A stretch of 64,000 bases of DNA from Pedobacter insulae (GTDB taxonomy: Bacteria; Bacteroidota; Bacteroidia; Sphingobacteriales; Sphingobacteriaceae), in contig NZ_FOPP01000001.1 in the NCBI RefSeq assembly GCF_900113525.1, forward strand, positions 558,001 to 622,000, written 5' to 3'. Each line of letters begins with the position of its first letter. Position 1 is the stretch's first letter. Positions 41,806-51,151 of this stretch are shown here, in pieces. Both the position numbers and the translations under genes were made by a program. Below the pieces are notes generated by a model that was not told where the DNA came from, ran no database searches, and worked only from the letters and a program-made list of their open reading frames with translations.

Positions 41806-42819
41806 ATGAGAAAGAAAGGTGTTTTATTGGTCAACTTGGGTACGCCGGATAGTGCAGAGGTAAAAGATGTTAAGAAGTATCTTGATCAATTTTTGATGGA
41901 TGAGCGAGTAATCGATATTCCGAAATTTAATAGAACCTTATTGGTTAAAGGGATTATTGTTCCATTTCGAAGTCCAAAAACTTCTAAATTGTACAAGGAA
42001 ATATGGGATGAGAATGGCTCTCCACTTTTGCATTATAGTAAAATTCAAGCAAAACTATTGCAAGAAAAATTAGGCGACGAGTATCAGGTAGAGTTAGCCA
42101 TGCGCTATCAAAACCCTGCAATTGAAAGTGCATTGAACAAACTGAAAGCAGGTCTTGTTGAAAGCATCAGAGTTATTCCAATGTTTCCACAATATGCTTC
42201 TGCGAGTACCGGCTCAGTGATGCAATTGGTAATGGAGTTGGTTTCCAAATGGCAAACTATTCCTCCTATTTCTCTTGTCAATTCTTTCCATGATAACAGA
42301 CTAATGATCGAAGTTTTTGCGGAAAATGCCAGAAAACATCAGCCAGAAACATATGACCATGTATTGTTTAGTTTCCACGGGCTACCTGAAAGACAATTAC
42401 TGAAATGCGATCATACTGGTGATTATTGTTTAAAGAAAGATGAGTGTTGTGAAACGTTAAATAACACCAATAAGTTTTGCTATTCTGCCCAGGGGCATGA
42501 TACGGCAAGGCTTTTAGCCAATGAATTGGGTATTCCAAAAGAAAAATATACCGTTTGTTTTCAATCTCGCCTAGGGAAGGAACCTTGGGTACAGCCATAT
42601 ACCACTGACGTTTTAAAAAAGCTGGCTGCTGAAGGCAAAAAACGTTTATTAGTGTTTAGCCCTGCTTTTGTAGCCGATTGCCTCGAAACCCTTTATGAAA
42701 TTACCGTTGAGTATCATGAAGAATTTAGAGAATTGGGAGGTGAGCATGTGCAATTGGTTGAGAGCTTAAATGATCATCCGAAATTTATTGAAGCTCTTGC
42801 TGAACTTGCGCTAAACTAG
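41806..42819 (+). CDS. hemH: Ferrochelatase
   Basis: A 337-residue protein starting MRKKGVLLVNLGTPDSAEV, the family's typical N-terminus. I therefore chose the ATG at 41806, one base after the ispH stop, not the in-frame ATG at 41791 inside ispH. The active-site His lies in FSFHGLPER, and the C-terminal block PAFVADCLETLYEI is conserved. Several Cys in the middle (CDHTGDYC, KDECCE) could be a metal site. It inserts iron into protoporphyrin. Its stop codon overlaps that of the convergent waaA gene. Confidence 0.94.
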   Translation: MRKKGVLLVNLGTPDSAEVKDVKKYLDQFLMDERVIDIPKFNRTLLVKGIIVPFRSPKTSKLYKEIWDENGSPLLHYSKIQAKLLQEKLGDEYQVELAMRYQNPAIESALNKLKAGLVESIRVIPMFPQYASASTGSVMQLVMELVSKWQTIPPISLVNSFHDNRLMIEVFAENARKHQPETYDHVLFSFHGLPERQLLKCDHTGDYCLKKDECCETLNNTNKFCYSAQGHDTARLLANELGIPKEKYTVCFQSRLGKEPWVQPYTTDVLKKLAAEGKKRLLVFSPAFVADCLETLYEITVEYHEEFRELGGEHVQLVESLNDHPKFIEALAELALN

Positions 42820-44027
42820 CTAATTTTGGCTATAATCATTTCTGTTGCACCTTTTTTGCTGGTCACATAGTTTTTTGCATTAGCGGAGGCCTTTTCATTG
42901 GTCTTGAAGTGTTCAAAAGCTGATAGAAGTTTAGATTCGTTAGTTATGCTTATTGCTGCATTTTCCGCTATAAGATCTTTTGCTTCTTGAAATTTAGCGT
43001 ACTTAGGCCCAAATATTACAGGTATGCCAAATGCTGCCGCTTCTAACGTATTATGGATTCCCGCTCCAAAACCGCCACCAATATAAGCAACCTTTCCGTA
43101 TTGATAAAGTGATGAAAGCATGCCGATATTATCGATTAACAGGATTTGGTCCTTGTGCTTTGTACCTCGATCTCTAATTCTTGAAAACTTCACAGCCTCC
43201 GGAAATATTTTCTCAATATCCTGAATGTGCTGTTCATTTACCTCATGGGGTGCAATAATCAATTTCCAATCTGGATATCTTTCGGGAAAAGCGGAGAGTA
43301 TTTTTTCATCTGCAGGCCAGGTGCTCCCAGCAATAAATACAGGAAATTCTCCGCAAAATTCTTCAATCTCTGCCAGTTTTTTCGGTTTGGCAGCATGCTC
43401 GTAAACCCGGTCAAAACGCGTATCACCACTAACACTTACTTCATTAATACCAATACTCTTTAAAAGACTTGCACTTTCTTGGTTCTGAACAAAAAAATGG
43501 CTCACACACTTTAAAATAATTCTATTAAACCCGCCATACCATTTAAAAAATGCCTGGCCAGGTCTAAAAATCCCGGATATTAAGTACAAAGGAATTTGCT
43601 TTTGACGAAGTGCAGTGAAATAATGGAACCAGAACTCATACTTAGTGAAAATGGCCATACTGGGATTTACCAATGTCAGGAATTTCTGAGCCTTTGCAGC
43701 GGTATCCATGGGCAAGTAAAAGATGGCATCTGCCTCTATATAGTTTTTTCTTATTTCATAGCCAGAAGGAGAGAAAAAGGTAATGATAATCTTTTGTGCA
43801 GGATTTATAGATTTGATTTTTTCTAAAACAGGTCTTCCTTGTTCAAATTCTCCCAGCGAAGCAAAATGAAACCAAATTGGTCGATCGGCAGGATCTACTT
43901 GAGCAGAGATTTTCTCAAACACCTTCTTTCTTCCCTCAGTAAATAATTTTGCTTTCTGATTAAAGTGAGAGGCTAATTCAGTGATAACAGTAAATAAAGC
44001 AATTCCAATATTATAAATCCAAATCAT
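42816..44027 (-). CDS. waaA: 3-deoxy-D-manno-octulosonic acid (Kdo) transferase
   Basis: A 403-residue glycosyltransferase. An N-terminal membrane anchor (IYNIGIALFTVITELA) precedes the Kdo-transferase N domain (PIWFHFASLGEFEQGRP) and a C-terminal nucleotide-binding half with GSTWPADEK, APHEV and GAGIHNTLEAAAFGIPVIFG. It adds Kdo to lipid A in the inner membrane. The last four bases are shared with the hemH stop region (convergent overlap, no room for a terminator). It is divergent from ugd across a palindromic region. Confidence 0.92.
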   Translation of the reverse strand: MIWIYNIGIALFTVITELASHFNQKAKLFTEGRKKVFEKISAQVDPADRPIWFHFASLGEFEQGRPVLEKIKSINPAQKIIITFFSPSGYEIRKNYIEADAIFYLPMDTAAKAQKFLTLVNPSMAIFTKYEFWFHYFTALRQKQIPLYLISGIFRPGQAFFKWYGGFNRIILKCVSHFFVQNQESASLLKSIGINEVSVSGDTRFDRVYEHAAKPKKLAEIEEFCGEFPVFIAGSTWPADEKILSAFPERYPDWKLIIAPHEVNEQHIQDIEKIFPEAVKFSRIRDRGTKHKDQILLIDNIGMLSSLYQYGKVAYIGGGFGAGIHNTLEAAAFGIPVIFGPKYAKFQEAKDLIAENAAISITNESKLLSAFEHFKTNEKASANAKNYVTSKKGATEMIIAKIS

Positions 44028-44043
44028 TTTGAATGTTAATTTC

Positions 44044-44063
44044 TTATCTTCGTTCGAAGATAA
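44044..44063. promoter_or_regulatory. 20-base palindrome between divergent waaA and ugd (two-way promoter or operator)
   Basis: TTATCTTCG (44044-44052), TT, CGAAGATAA (44055-44063) is a perfect 9-bp inverted repeat. Each strand reads TATCTTCG, one base from the TAnnTTTG -7 element. The palindrome may therefore hold back-to-back promoters, or an operator over them. Distances to the start codons are about 28 bases (waaA) and 42 bases (ugd). Confidence 0.45.
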
Positions 44064-44093
44064 ATGATTAAAATTAAAACTTGCTGAAAATAT

Positions 44094-45410
44094 ATGAAGA
44101 TAGCGGTAATTGGAACTGGATATGTTGGCCTAGTAACCGGAACATGCCTAGCAGAAACAGGTAATGATGTAATCTGTGTAGATATTAACGCAGTTAAGGT
44201 TGAGAAAATGATTAATGGAGAAGTTCCGATTTACGAACCCGGTCTAGATGTTTTATTTCATCGAAATATTGCTCAGGGTCGTTTATCGTTTACAACCGAT
44301 CTGGCTGATGCTGTTAGCGAGAGCCAGATTATATTTATGGCTTTGCCAACTCCGCCAGGAGGTGATGGCGCAGCCGATTTATCTTATATTTTAGGCGCTG
44401 CAAAGGATATTGCCAAGTTAGTTACTTCTTATAAAGTAATTGTAAATAAATCTACAGTACCAGTAGGTACGGCCGATAAAGTCCAAGCTGTTTTTACAGC
44501 AAATACTAAGGTAGCTATAGATGTAGTGTCCAATCCGGAGTTTTTACGGGAGGGGGTGGCTGTTGATGATTTTATGAAGCCAGATCGAGTGGTTATTGGA
44601 ACGAGAAGTGAAAAAGCACAAAAATTAATGGCGGAATTATATGCACCATATGTCCGTCAAGGTAACCCTATTTTTTTTATGGATGAGCGTTCTTCGGAGT
44701 TAACGAAATATGCTGCTAACTCATTTCTTGCGACCAAGATCACCTTTATGAACGAAATCGCAAATCTCTGCGAAATTGTAGGTGCGGATGTTGATGCCGT
44801 AAGAAAGGGCATTGGCTCGGATGATAGAATAGGCAAACGTTTTCTTTTTCCAGGAATTGGTTACGGAGGAAGTTGCTTCCCGAAAGATGTGCAAGCATTA
44901 GCCATCGCAGCCGATAGCCACGATTATGATTTCCAGATTTTGAGGGCTGTGATGGAGGTAAATGAACGTCAGAAATTAGTGTTGGTTGAGAAAATCTTAA
45001 AATACTACAAGAATAATATCAAAGGCAAGCATTTTGCACTTTGGGGCTTAGCTTTTAAGCCAGAAACGGATGATATTCGTGAAGCACCAGCCTTATATAT
45101 TGTGGATGAATTAATTAAACAAGGCGCTACCATAAGCGCATTCGATCCAGAGGCAATGAATAATGTTAAAGCTATTATTGGGGACAAAATTTCGTTTGCA
45201 ACAAATCAATACGATGCTTTAGAAAATGCAGACGCTTTATTAATTGCTACCGAATGGTCTGTGTTCCGTAATCCAGATTTTGAAAGAATGGATCAGGTGT
45301 TGAATAATAAAGTAATTTTTGATGGACGAAATCTATTTGATCTTGAGAAGATGATAGATCTTGGATATTATTATAATAGTATAGGAAGAAAATTAATTTC
45401 CGAACAATGA
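44094..45410 (+). CDS. ugd: UDP-glucose 6-dehydrogenase
   Basis: A 438-residue NAD-dependent dehydrogenase. The N-terminal Rossmann motif is [12 protein letters not shown]. The catalytic Cys is in [12 protein letters not shown], and the C-terminal UDP domain starts at [19 protein letters not shown]. It makes UDP-glucuronate. It is the first gene of a nucleotide-sugar operon and overlaps the UDP-xylose synthase gene by four bases (ATGA), so UDP-glucuronate probably passes directly to that enzyme. Confidence 0.95.
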   Translation: MKIAVIGTGYVGLVTGTCLAETGNDVICVDINAVKVEKMINGEVPIYEPGLDVLFHRNIAQGRLSFTTDLADAVSESQIIFMALPTPPGGDGAADLSYILGAAKDIAKLVTSYKVIVNKSTVPVGTADKVQAVFTANTKVAIDVVSNPEFLREGVAVDDFMKPDRVVIGTRSEKAQKLMAELYAPYVRQGNPIFFMDERSSELTKYAANSFLATKITFMNEIANLCEIVGADVDAVRKGIGSDDRIGKRFLFPGIGYGGSCFPKDVQALAIAADSHDYDFQILRAVMEVNERQKLVLVEKILKYYKNNIKGKHFALWGLAFKPETDDIREAPALYIVDELIKQGATISAFDPEAMNNVKAIIGDKISFATNQYDALENADALLIATEWSVFRNPDFERMDQVLNNKVIFDGRNLFDLEKMIDLGYYYNSIGRKLISEQ

Positions 45411-46396
45411 AAGCTAAAAGAGTACTCATAACGGGAGCCGCGGGCTTTTTAGGCTCACATTTATGTGATAGATTTATCAAAGAGGGGTTTCATGTAATTG
45501 CAATGGACAATTTAATTACAGGAGATCTTAAAAATATTGCTCATTTATTTAAGCTAGAGAATTTTGAGTTTTATCACCACGACGTTTCTAAATTTGTATA
45601 TGTACCCGGAGAGCTAGATTATATTCTTCATTTTGCTTCTCCCGCTAGTCCAATCGATTACTTAAAAATTCCTATACAAACTTTAAAAGTGGGCTCTTTA
45701 GGTACCCATAATTTATTAGGTTTGGCAAGAAACAAAAACGCACGGATGCTAATTGCTTCAACTTCTGAAGTGTACGGAGATCCCAATGTTAATCCGCAAC
45801 CCGAAGAATATTGGGGAAATGTAAATCCTGTAGGCCCTCGGGGGGTATATGATGAGGCAAAACGATTTCAAGAAGCAATAACCATGGCCTATCATACGTT
45901 TCATGGGTTAGAAACTAGGATCGTTAGGATATTTAACACCTACGGACCAAGGATGAGGCTTAATGATGGACGCGTGCTACCAGCTTTTATCGGCCAGGCC
46001 TTAAGAGGAGAAGATCTTACGGTTTTCGGTGATGGCAGTCAGACCCGCTCATTTTGTTATGTAGACGATTTAGTGGAAGGTATTTATAGGTTGCTATTTA
46101 GCGATTATGCACAACCCGTTAATATTGGCAATCCTGATGAAATTACCATTAAACAATTCGGTGAAGAAATTATCAAGCTTACTGGTACAAAACAGAAATT
46201 AGTTTTAAGAGATTTGCCTGTTGATGATCCGAAGCAACGTCGACCCGACATTACCAAAGCAAAAGCACTCCTTAATTGGGAGCCTAAAGTAAGTAGGGCA
46301 GAGGGATTAAAGATTACGTATGATTATTTTAGATCACTGCCAAAAGAGGCATTGGAAAATACAGAACATAAAGATTTTAAAATATATAATAAATAA
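45407..46396 (+). CDS. UDP-glucuronate decarboxylase (UDP-xylose synthase)
   Basis: A 329-residue extended short-chain dehydrogenase. The NAD motif is [10 protein letters not shown], and the catalytic motifs are the Ser/Thr block [10 protein letters not shown] and YDEAKR, which is specific for UDP-xylose synthases. [17 protein letters not shown] is also conserved. It converts UDP-glucuronate from Ugd to UDP-xylose. The start overlaps ugd and its stop overlaps galE by one base, so the three are translationally coupled. Confidence 0.93.
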   Translation: MKAKRVLITGAAGFLGSHLCDRFIKEGFHVIAMDNLITGDLKNIAHLFKLENFEFYHHDVSKFVYVPGELDYILHFASPASPIDYLKIPIQTLKVGSLGTHNLLGLARNKNARMLIASTSEVYGDPNVNPQPEEYWGNVNPVGPRGVYDEAKRFQEAITMAYHTFHGLETRIVRIFNTYGPRMRLNDGRVLPAFIGQALRGEDLTVFGDGSQTRSFCYVDDLVEGIYRLLFSDYAQPVNIGNPDEITIKQFGEEIIKLTGTKQKLVLRDLPVDDPKQRRPDITKAKALLNWEPKVSRAEGLKITYDYFRSLPKEALENTEHKDFKIYNK

Positions 46397-47412
46397 TGAA
46401 GATACTAGTAACAGGTGGTACGGGATACATTGGATCCCATACAGTAGTCGAACTTTTTAATGCAGGATATGAGGTTGTCATTGTAGATGACCTGTCGAAT
46501 TCTGATATCAAAATTCTAGAACAAATTGAGAAGATTACTGGGAAAAAACCTGATTTTGTAAAGTTAGATCTATGTAATGAAAAAGAAGTAAATGATTTTG
46601 CGGCACAGCATAAAGATATTTCAGGTATTATTCATTTCGCAGCTTTTAAAGCAGTTGGTGAGTCTGTTCAGGAACCCTTAAAATATTATCGTAATAACTT
46701 TTATAGCTTGATAAATCTTTTAACTGCTTATAATAGTAAGGTAAAATTAGTGTTTTCTTCATCTTGTACCGTGTATGGACAGCCTGATGTGCTACCAGTT
46801 ACAGAGCAAGCGGCAGTTAAAAAGGCCGAATCTCCCTACGGAAACACCAAACAAATCGCCGAAGAGATACTGCAAGAAACATGTGCAGTTAAAGCTGAAT
46901 TAGAAGTTATCGTTTTAAGATATTTTAACCCTGTCGGGGCCCATCATACCGCCTTAATTGGGGAGCTTCCCAATGGCATTCCTCAGAACTTGGTTCCTTT
47001 TATTACACAGTCGGCTATAGGCAAACGCAACTCGATTACGGTTTATGGCGATGATTATAACACACCAGATGGATCGGCAATTAGAGATTATATTCACGTG
47101 GTAGATTTGGCAAAGGCCCATGTTGCTGCAATTAAAAGATTAGAAAGTAAATTGGGCGATAATTATGAAGTATTTAATATCGGTACAGGTAAAGGGTCAT
47201 CGGTATTAGAAATAATAAATGCTTTTGAGCAATCAACAGGTGAAAAGCTAAAATATACAATTGGAAAGAGAAGAGAGGGTGATATCGAACAAACTTTCGG
47301 AGATGTTGCCAAAGCAAATAAGATACTGGGTTGGAAAGCCGAATTAGATATCAATGAAATGATGAACTCGGCATGGAAGTGGGAAAAATATCTGAAAGAT
47401 AACCCTTTTTAA
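46396..47412 (+). CDS. galE: UDP-glucose 4-epimerase
   Basis: A 338-residue extended short-chain dehydrogenase of full length for GalE. The NAD motif is GGTGYIGSH. The catalytic residues lie in FSSSCTVYG and YGNTK, and NPVGAH and SAIRDYIHVVDLA are typical. It interconverts UDP-glucose and UDP-galactose for polysaccharide synthesis. In this operon the paired dehydrogenase/decarboxylase hint that UDP-xylose and UDP-galactose are used for the same glycan. Confidence 0.94.
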   Translation: MKILVTGGTGYIGSHTVVELFNAGYEVVIVDDLSNSDIKILEQIEKITGKKPDFVKLDLCNEKEVNDFAAQHKDISGIIHFAAFKAVGESVQEPLKYYRNNFYSLINLLTAYNSKVKLVFSSSCTVYGQPDVLPVTEQAAVKKAESPYGNTKQIAEEILQETCAVKAELEVIVLRYFNPVGAHHTALIGELPNGIPQNLVPFITQSAIGKRNSITVYGDDYNTPDGSAIRDYIHVVDLAKAHVAAIKRLESKLGDNYEVFNIGTGKGSSVLEIINAFEQSTGEKLKYTIGKRREGDIEQTFGDVAKANKILGWKAELDINEMMNSAWKWEKYLKDNPF

Positions 47413-47421
47413 TTATTGTAA

Positions 47422-47985
47422 ATGAAGCTAAGTGAGCATAAAAATCTAAAGGCCGAAATTCTCGCGCTTCCTCCAAAGGAAAAGGATAAACTTTTGCTCC
47501 GTTTAGTAGCAAAAGATAAGGTGCTTACCGAGAGGCTGCATTTTTTACTGCTCGAAGATGAGATTAATTTAAAGGAAAGGGTTGCTACTTTGAAAGACGA
47601 GATAGAACAAGTAGCTCATAACTTAAGAGAATTAAAAGGCGAAAGTTCAAAAGATGTCTTATTGAACATGCGTAAAATACTGAAGTCAATTAATCATTTT
47701 TATAAAGTTACCAAAGCAGACTTTGAAGAGATAGAATTGCGGATTTTTTTATTCACCCTCATGCCCACTAGCGGTCGCGTACGTTCTTTCTCCTTAGCTA
47801 AAAATTATGATCAACTGCTAGCTATTTTTTTTGTAAAATCAATAATTGCTACGCTCAAGAAATTTCAGAGACTGCATGAGGATTTGCAATTTGATTTACA
47901 AGAAAGTGTTAATAAACTATTAAGTAAAATATATAATACCGTTCCAGATATCGCAGTAGATTTAGGACTGCCAAAGCAAATATAA
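47422..47985 (+). CDS. Hypothetical protein of the nucleotide-sugar operon
   Basis: A 187-residue soluble protein, mostly helical, with no signal peptide. The N-terminal half is highly charged and likely coiled coil (KERVATLKDEIEQVAHNLREL). The second half has FFVKSIIATLKKFQRLHEDL and ends in AVDLGLPKQI. I do not recognise a known domain. It starts 9 bases after galE and overlaps rfbB by one base (TAATG), so it is translated together with sugar-nucleotide enzymes. A scaffolding or regulatory role in polysaccharide synthesis is possible but not shown. Confidence 0.75.
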   Translation: MKLSEHKNLKAEILALPPKEKDKLLLRLVAKDKVLTERLHFLLLEDEINLKERVATLKDEIEQVAHNLRELKGESSKDVLLNMRKILKSINHFYKVTKADFEEIELRIFLFTLMPTSGRVRSFSLAKNYDQLLAIFFVKSIIATLKKFQRLHEDLQFDLQESVNKLLSKIYNTVPDIAVDLGLPKQI

Positions 47986-49037
47986 TGAAGAAGATTTTAA
48001 TTACAGGAGGGGCTGGCTTTATTGGCTCACATGTTGTACGGAGATTTTTAATTAATTATCCTCAATATGAGGTTGTTAATTTAGATGCCTTAACTTACGC
48101 GGGTAACTTAGCCAATCTAAAAGATGTAGAGAATTTGCCGAATTATAGGTTTTTAAAAGCCGACATTACAGATGCTAAACTGATCAGTCAAATTTTTCAA
48201 GCTGAGAACTTTGATGCGGTGATACATTTGGCAGCAGAATCTCATGTAGATAGATCAATTGCCGATCCTAATGCATTCGTAATAACCAATGTTTTAGGTA
48301 CGGTTAATCTTTTAAATGCAGCCAGAGAGTACTGGAAAGGAAGTTATCATGAAAAACGGTTTTATCACGTAAGTACCGATGAAGTATATGGGGCATTGGG
48401 AGATGAAGGGATGTTTACGGAAACTACCGCTTATGACCCGCATAGTCCATACTCGGCGTCGAAAGCAAGTTCTGATCATTTTGTGCGTGCTTATCACGAT
48501 ACATACGGCATGGATTGTGTAATTTCGAATTGTTCAAATAATTATGGCTCTCACCACTTCCCTGAAAAACTTATTCCATTAGCGATAAATAACATCAAAA
48601 ATAACAAGCCTGTTCCTGTTTATGGGAAAGGGGAAAATGTAAGAGATTGGCTTTGGGTAGAAGATCATGCAAGAGCAATAGATGTAATTTTTCATGGGGC
48701 AAAGAGCGGAGAAACTTATAATATAGGTGGACATAACGAATGGAAGAATATCGATTTAATCCGGTTATTGTGCGAGGTAATGGATGAAAAATTAAATCGT
48801 GAGAAGGGCGAATCCGCTAAGTTAATTACCTTTGTAACAGATAGGGCAGGTCATGATTTGCGTTATGCGATAGATTCTACTAAATTGCAAAACGAATTGA
48901 ACTGGGTTCCGAGCTTGCAATTTGAAGAAGGACTTGCGAAAACAGTCGATTGGTATTTGGCAAATGAGGAATGGCTCATGAATGTTACCTCGGGTAACTA
49001 TCAATCATATTATGAAACACAATACCGGGAGAGATAA
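47985..49037 (+). CDS. rfbB: dTDP-glucose 4,6-dehydratase
   Basis: A 350-residue extended short-chain dehydrogenase. The NAD motif is GGAGFIGSH, followed by HLAAESHVDRSI. The active-site block is HVSTDEVYG with YSASKAS, and RDWLWVEDHARAI is characteristic of RfbB. It makes dTDP-4-keto-6-deoxyglucose, the precursor of rhamnose and other deoxy sugars. It overlaps the unknown upstream gene by one base. No rfbA, rfbC or rfbD genes are in view. Confidence 0.93.
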   Translation: MKKILITGGAGFIGSHVVRRFLINYPQYEVVNLDALTYAGNLANLKDVENLPNYRFLKADITDAKLISQIFQAENFDAVIHLAAESHVDRSIADPNAFVITNVLGTVNLLNAAREYWKGSYHEKRFYHVSTDEVYGALGDEGMFTETTAYDPHSPYSASKASSDHFVRAYHDTYGMDCVISNCSNNYGSHHFPEKLIPLAINNIKNNKPVPVYGKGENVRDWLWVEDHARAIDVIFHGAKSGETYNIGGHNEWKNIDLIRLLCEVMDEKLNREKGESAKLITFVTDRAGHDLRYAIDSTKLQNELNWVPSLQFEEGLAKTVDWYLANEEWLMNVTSGNYQSYYETQYRER

Positions 49038-49039
49038 TT

Positions 49040-49774
49040 TTGTTCGGATTATTTAAAAAGAAGCGAAAAGAACCTGAGATCGATTTTTCGGTTATCGGCA
49101 CAGATATGCACTCACATATCATTCCGGGTATTGATGATGGCGCACGTACGATTGAGGACTCAATTGCATTAGCTAGAAGGTTCAAGGCTTTAGGCTATAA
49201 AAAATTAATTGCTTCACCTCATGTAATGGCAGATTATTTTAGGAATAGTCCGGATACTATCCGTAGAGGGCTCGATGTGTTGAGAAAAGGATTACTTCAG
49301 AACCAAATTGACCTTGAAGTAGAGGCAGCTGCAGAATACTACATGGATGAAACTTTTGAGAAGAAGATAAAAGAAAAAACTGTTTTAACCTTTGGCGATA
49401 ATTATCTTTTATTTGAGCTTTCTTTCATTAATTATCCAGCAAATATTCATGATATGATTAAACTGATGCAAGACAGTGGTTATAAACCTGTGCTTGCGCA
49501 CCCTGAAAGATACCCGTATTTTCATGGTTCGGTAGATAATTATATCCGAATTAAAGAGCAGGATTGTAATTTACAAATTAATGCAATTGCGCTTACCGGC
49601 TATTATGGCCCTGGGCCAAAGAAACTGGCCGAAGAAATAATAGAAAATAATCTGGTCGACTTTGTAGGGAGTGACATGCATCATCTTCGCCACGCAGACG
49701 CATTAAAAGAAAGTTTATATACTCCCGGTTTACAGGAGTTATTAAGCGGGAAGTTGAAAAATACTCTCTTGTAA
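49040..49774 (+). CDS. PHP-family protein tyrosine phosphatase (CpsB/CapC/YwqE type)
   Basis: A 244-residue PHP-domain protein. Metal-binding motifs are DMHSHIIPGIDDGA, IASPHV, LAHPERYP and GSDMHH. This family dephosphorylates the tyrosine kinases that control capsule and exopolysaccharide export. The start must be TTG at 49040: the first ATG lies within the DMHSH motif and would remove the first metal ligand region. It starts 2 bases after rfbB, so it closes the nucleotide-sugar operon and points to exopolysaccharide synthesis. Confidence 0.88.
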   Translation: MFGLFKKKRKEPEIDFSVIGTDMHSHIIPGIDDGARTIEDSIALARRFKALGYKKLIASPHVMADYFRNSPDTIRRGLDVLRKGLLQNQIDLEVEAAAEYYMDETFEKKIKEKTVLTFGDNYLLFELSFINYPANIHDMIKLMQDSGYKPVLAHPERYPYFHGSVDNYIRIKEQDCNLQINAIALTGYYGPGPKKLAEEIIENNLVDFVGSDMHHLRHADALKESLYTPGLQELLSGKLKNTLL

Positions 49775-49786
49775 GCTATTGATCGT

Positions 49787-51019
49787 CTACTCGTATCTTA
49801 AGGCTTCAACAGGATCTAATTTTGAAGCTTTTTTCGCAGGATAATAACCAGAAAGTATTCCAACTCCTACGCATAGTACCAATCCGCCCAGAATAAACAT
49901 CCAAGGGATGATAAATGATCCACCCATTGAAAGGGAAATCAAATTTCCGATCCCAATTCCCAATAATATTCCAAGTGCGCCTCCAATTAAGCAGATCACT
50001 ACTGCCTCAATTAAAAATTGCTTACGAATAGTAGCTGGATTGGCACCAATTGCCTTCCTTATGCCAATTTCTCTCGTTCTTTCAGTTACTGATACCAACA
50101 TAATGTTCATCAAACCTATAGATGCTCCAATTAAAGTAATCGAGCCAATAGCAATACCACCAATGGCAACCCAAGCAAGGTTTTCAAATAAAGTTTGCGC
50201 CACAGCATCGCTTTTGGTAATCTCAAAATTATTGGGTTCTTTGATCTTTATCTTTCGGATATTTCTCATTTCTGAAGTGGCCTCTCCAATAATGTTGTCC
50301 ATTAACTCATTATTTGGAACCATCACGGTAATGGTATAGGACGGATTATTGTTAGAATTGACCAGCTTCGCTTTAAGTAGTGGAATATATACCGCCCGAT
50401 CGGTATTTGCTCCCATACTAGCCCCTTTGGCAACTAAAACCCCTATCACTTTTAATCGGTTATTACCAGCAGTAATAATCTTATCTAATGGGGATTCATT
50501 CTTGAAAATAGTTTTTGCAATTTCAGCACCAATAATACATACATTATTGCCATTCTCTACTTCCAGCGGACTAAAATTCCGTCCTAATGCTAACTCTAAT
50601 CCTTGAGAAGCTAGCCCGTTTTCATCGAAGCCCTGGATGTTAATATTTGGATTTGTTTTTTCCGTACCATATTTTACTGTTGACCCTCCACTTGCAAATA
50701 CGCTTACAGCTACGGTAGCGGGAGTATTTAACCGTTTTTTAAATGCAATCGCCTCTTCATACCTGATAGATTTAAAAGGCTTTGGCCGTTTTCCACCTCC
50801 ACCTACTCTGATTCCCGTTCCGCGGTTGCGGATATTGAATGAATTTGCGCCCATACTAGAAAATGCATCTGTCATACTTTTCTTAACAGCGTCAAGCGTT
50901 GTTAAGATACCAACCAAAGCTGATAAACCAATCGCAATGATGAGTGCGGTTAGTAAAGTACGTAATCGGTTACTTTTAATAGATTGCAGTGCAATTCTTA
51001 CATTTTCGGTGTAGGTCAT
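49787..51019 (-). CDS. ABC transporter permease, MacB/FtsX-like
   Basis: A 410-residue permease. An N-terminal membrane helix (about 20-40) precedes a MacB-type periplasmic core domain (about 42-240, with NSFNIRNRGTGI and NVCIIGAEIAKTIF). Three C-terminal helices form the FtsX domain (TEREREIG-like motif TERTREIGIRKAIGA). It is convergent with the PHP gene 12 bases away. No ATPase or membrane-fusion partner is adjacent, so the partners must be elsewhere. Substrate unknown; family roles include export of peptides, lipoproteins or antibiotics. Confidence 0.87.
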   Translation of the reverse strand: MTYTENVRIALQSIKSNRLRTLLTALIIAIGLSALVGILTTLDAVKKSMTDAFSSMGANSFNIRNRGTGIRVGGGGKRPKPFKSIRYEEAIAFKKRLNTPATVAVSVFASGGSTVKYGTEKTNPNINIQGFDENGLASQGLELALGRNFSPLEVENGNNVCIIGAEIAKTIFKNESPLDKIITAGNNRLKVIGVLVAKGASMGANTDRAVYIPLLKAKLVNSNNNPSYTITVMVPNNELMDNIIGEATSEMRNIRKIKIKEPNNFEITKSDAVAQTLFENLAWVAIGGIAIGSITLIGASIGLMNIMLVSVTERTREIGIRKAIGANPATIRKQFLIEAVVICLIGGALGILLGIGIGNLISLSMGGSFIIPWMFILGGLVLCVGVGILSGYYPAKKASKLDPVEALRYE

Positions 51020-51057
51020 TTGATAAAGATATATTCTTTAAGGTATAAAAATAGAAA

Positions 51058-51081
51058 GTCCCGTTGTTAAGACAACGAGAC
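51058..51081. repeat. Hairpin in the permease upstream region
   Basis: CGTTGT (51062-51067), TAAG, ACAACG (51072-51077) pair, with an outer GTC/GAC extending the stem after one mismatch. It lies between two minus-strand genes, 39 bases before the permease start, and may act as a terminator for read-through or in the 5' leader. Confidence 0.45.
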
Positions 51082-51098
51082 CTTGTAAAATGTTACAT

Positions 51099-51151
51099 AA
51101 TACTTGAATACTTTGGCAAATCTTCAAAATTTGTCAAAGTATTCAAGTATT
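51099..51151 (-). terminator. Long 23-bp inverted repeat after the HesB/IscA gene
   Basis: The arms 51099-51121 (AATACTTGAATACTTTGGCAAAT minus three terminal bases listed here as 20: ACTTGAATACTTTGGCAAAT) and 51129-51151 pair with one mismatch in 23 around the 7-base loop CTTCAAA. The right arm touches the stop codon of the HesB/IscA gene. It is much longer than an ordinary terminator stem. Confidence 0.7.

Noticed and set aside
50637..51014. Hydrophobic plus-strand frame opposite the ABC permease
   Set aside because: The minus-strand frame has the FtsX/MacB motifs; this frame is only its complement.
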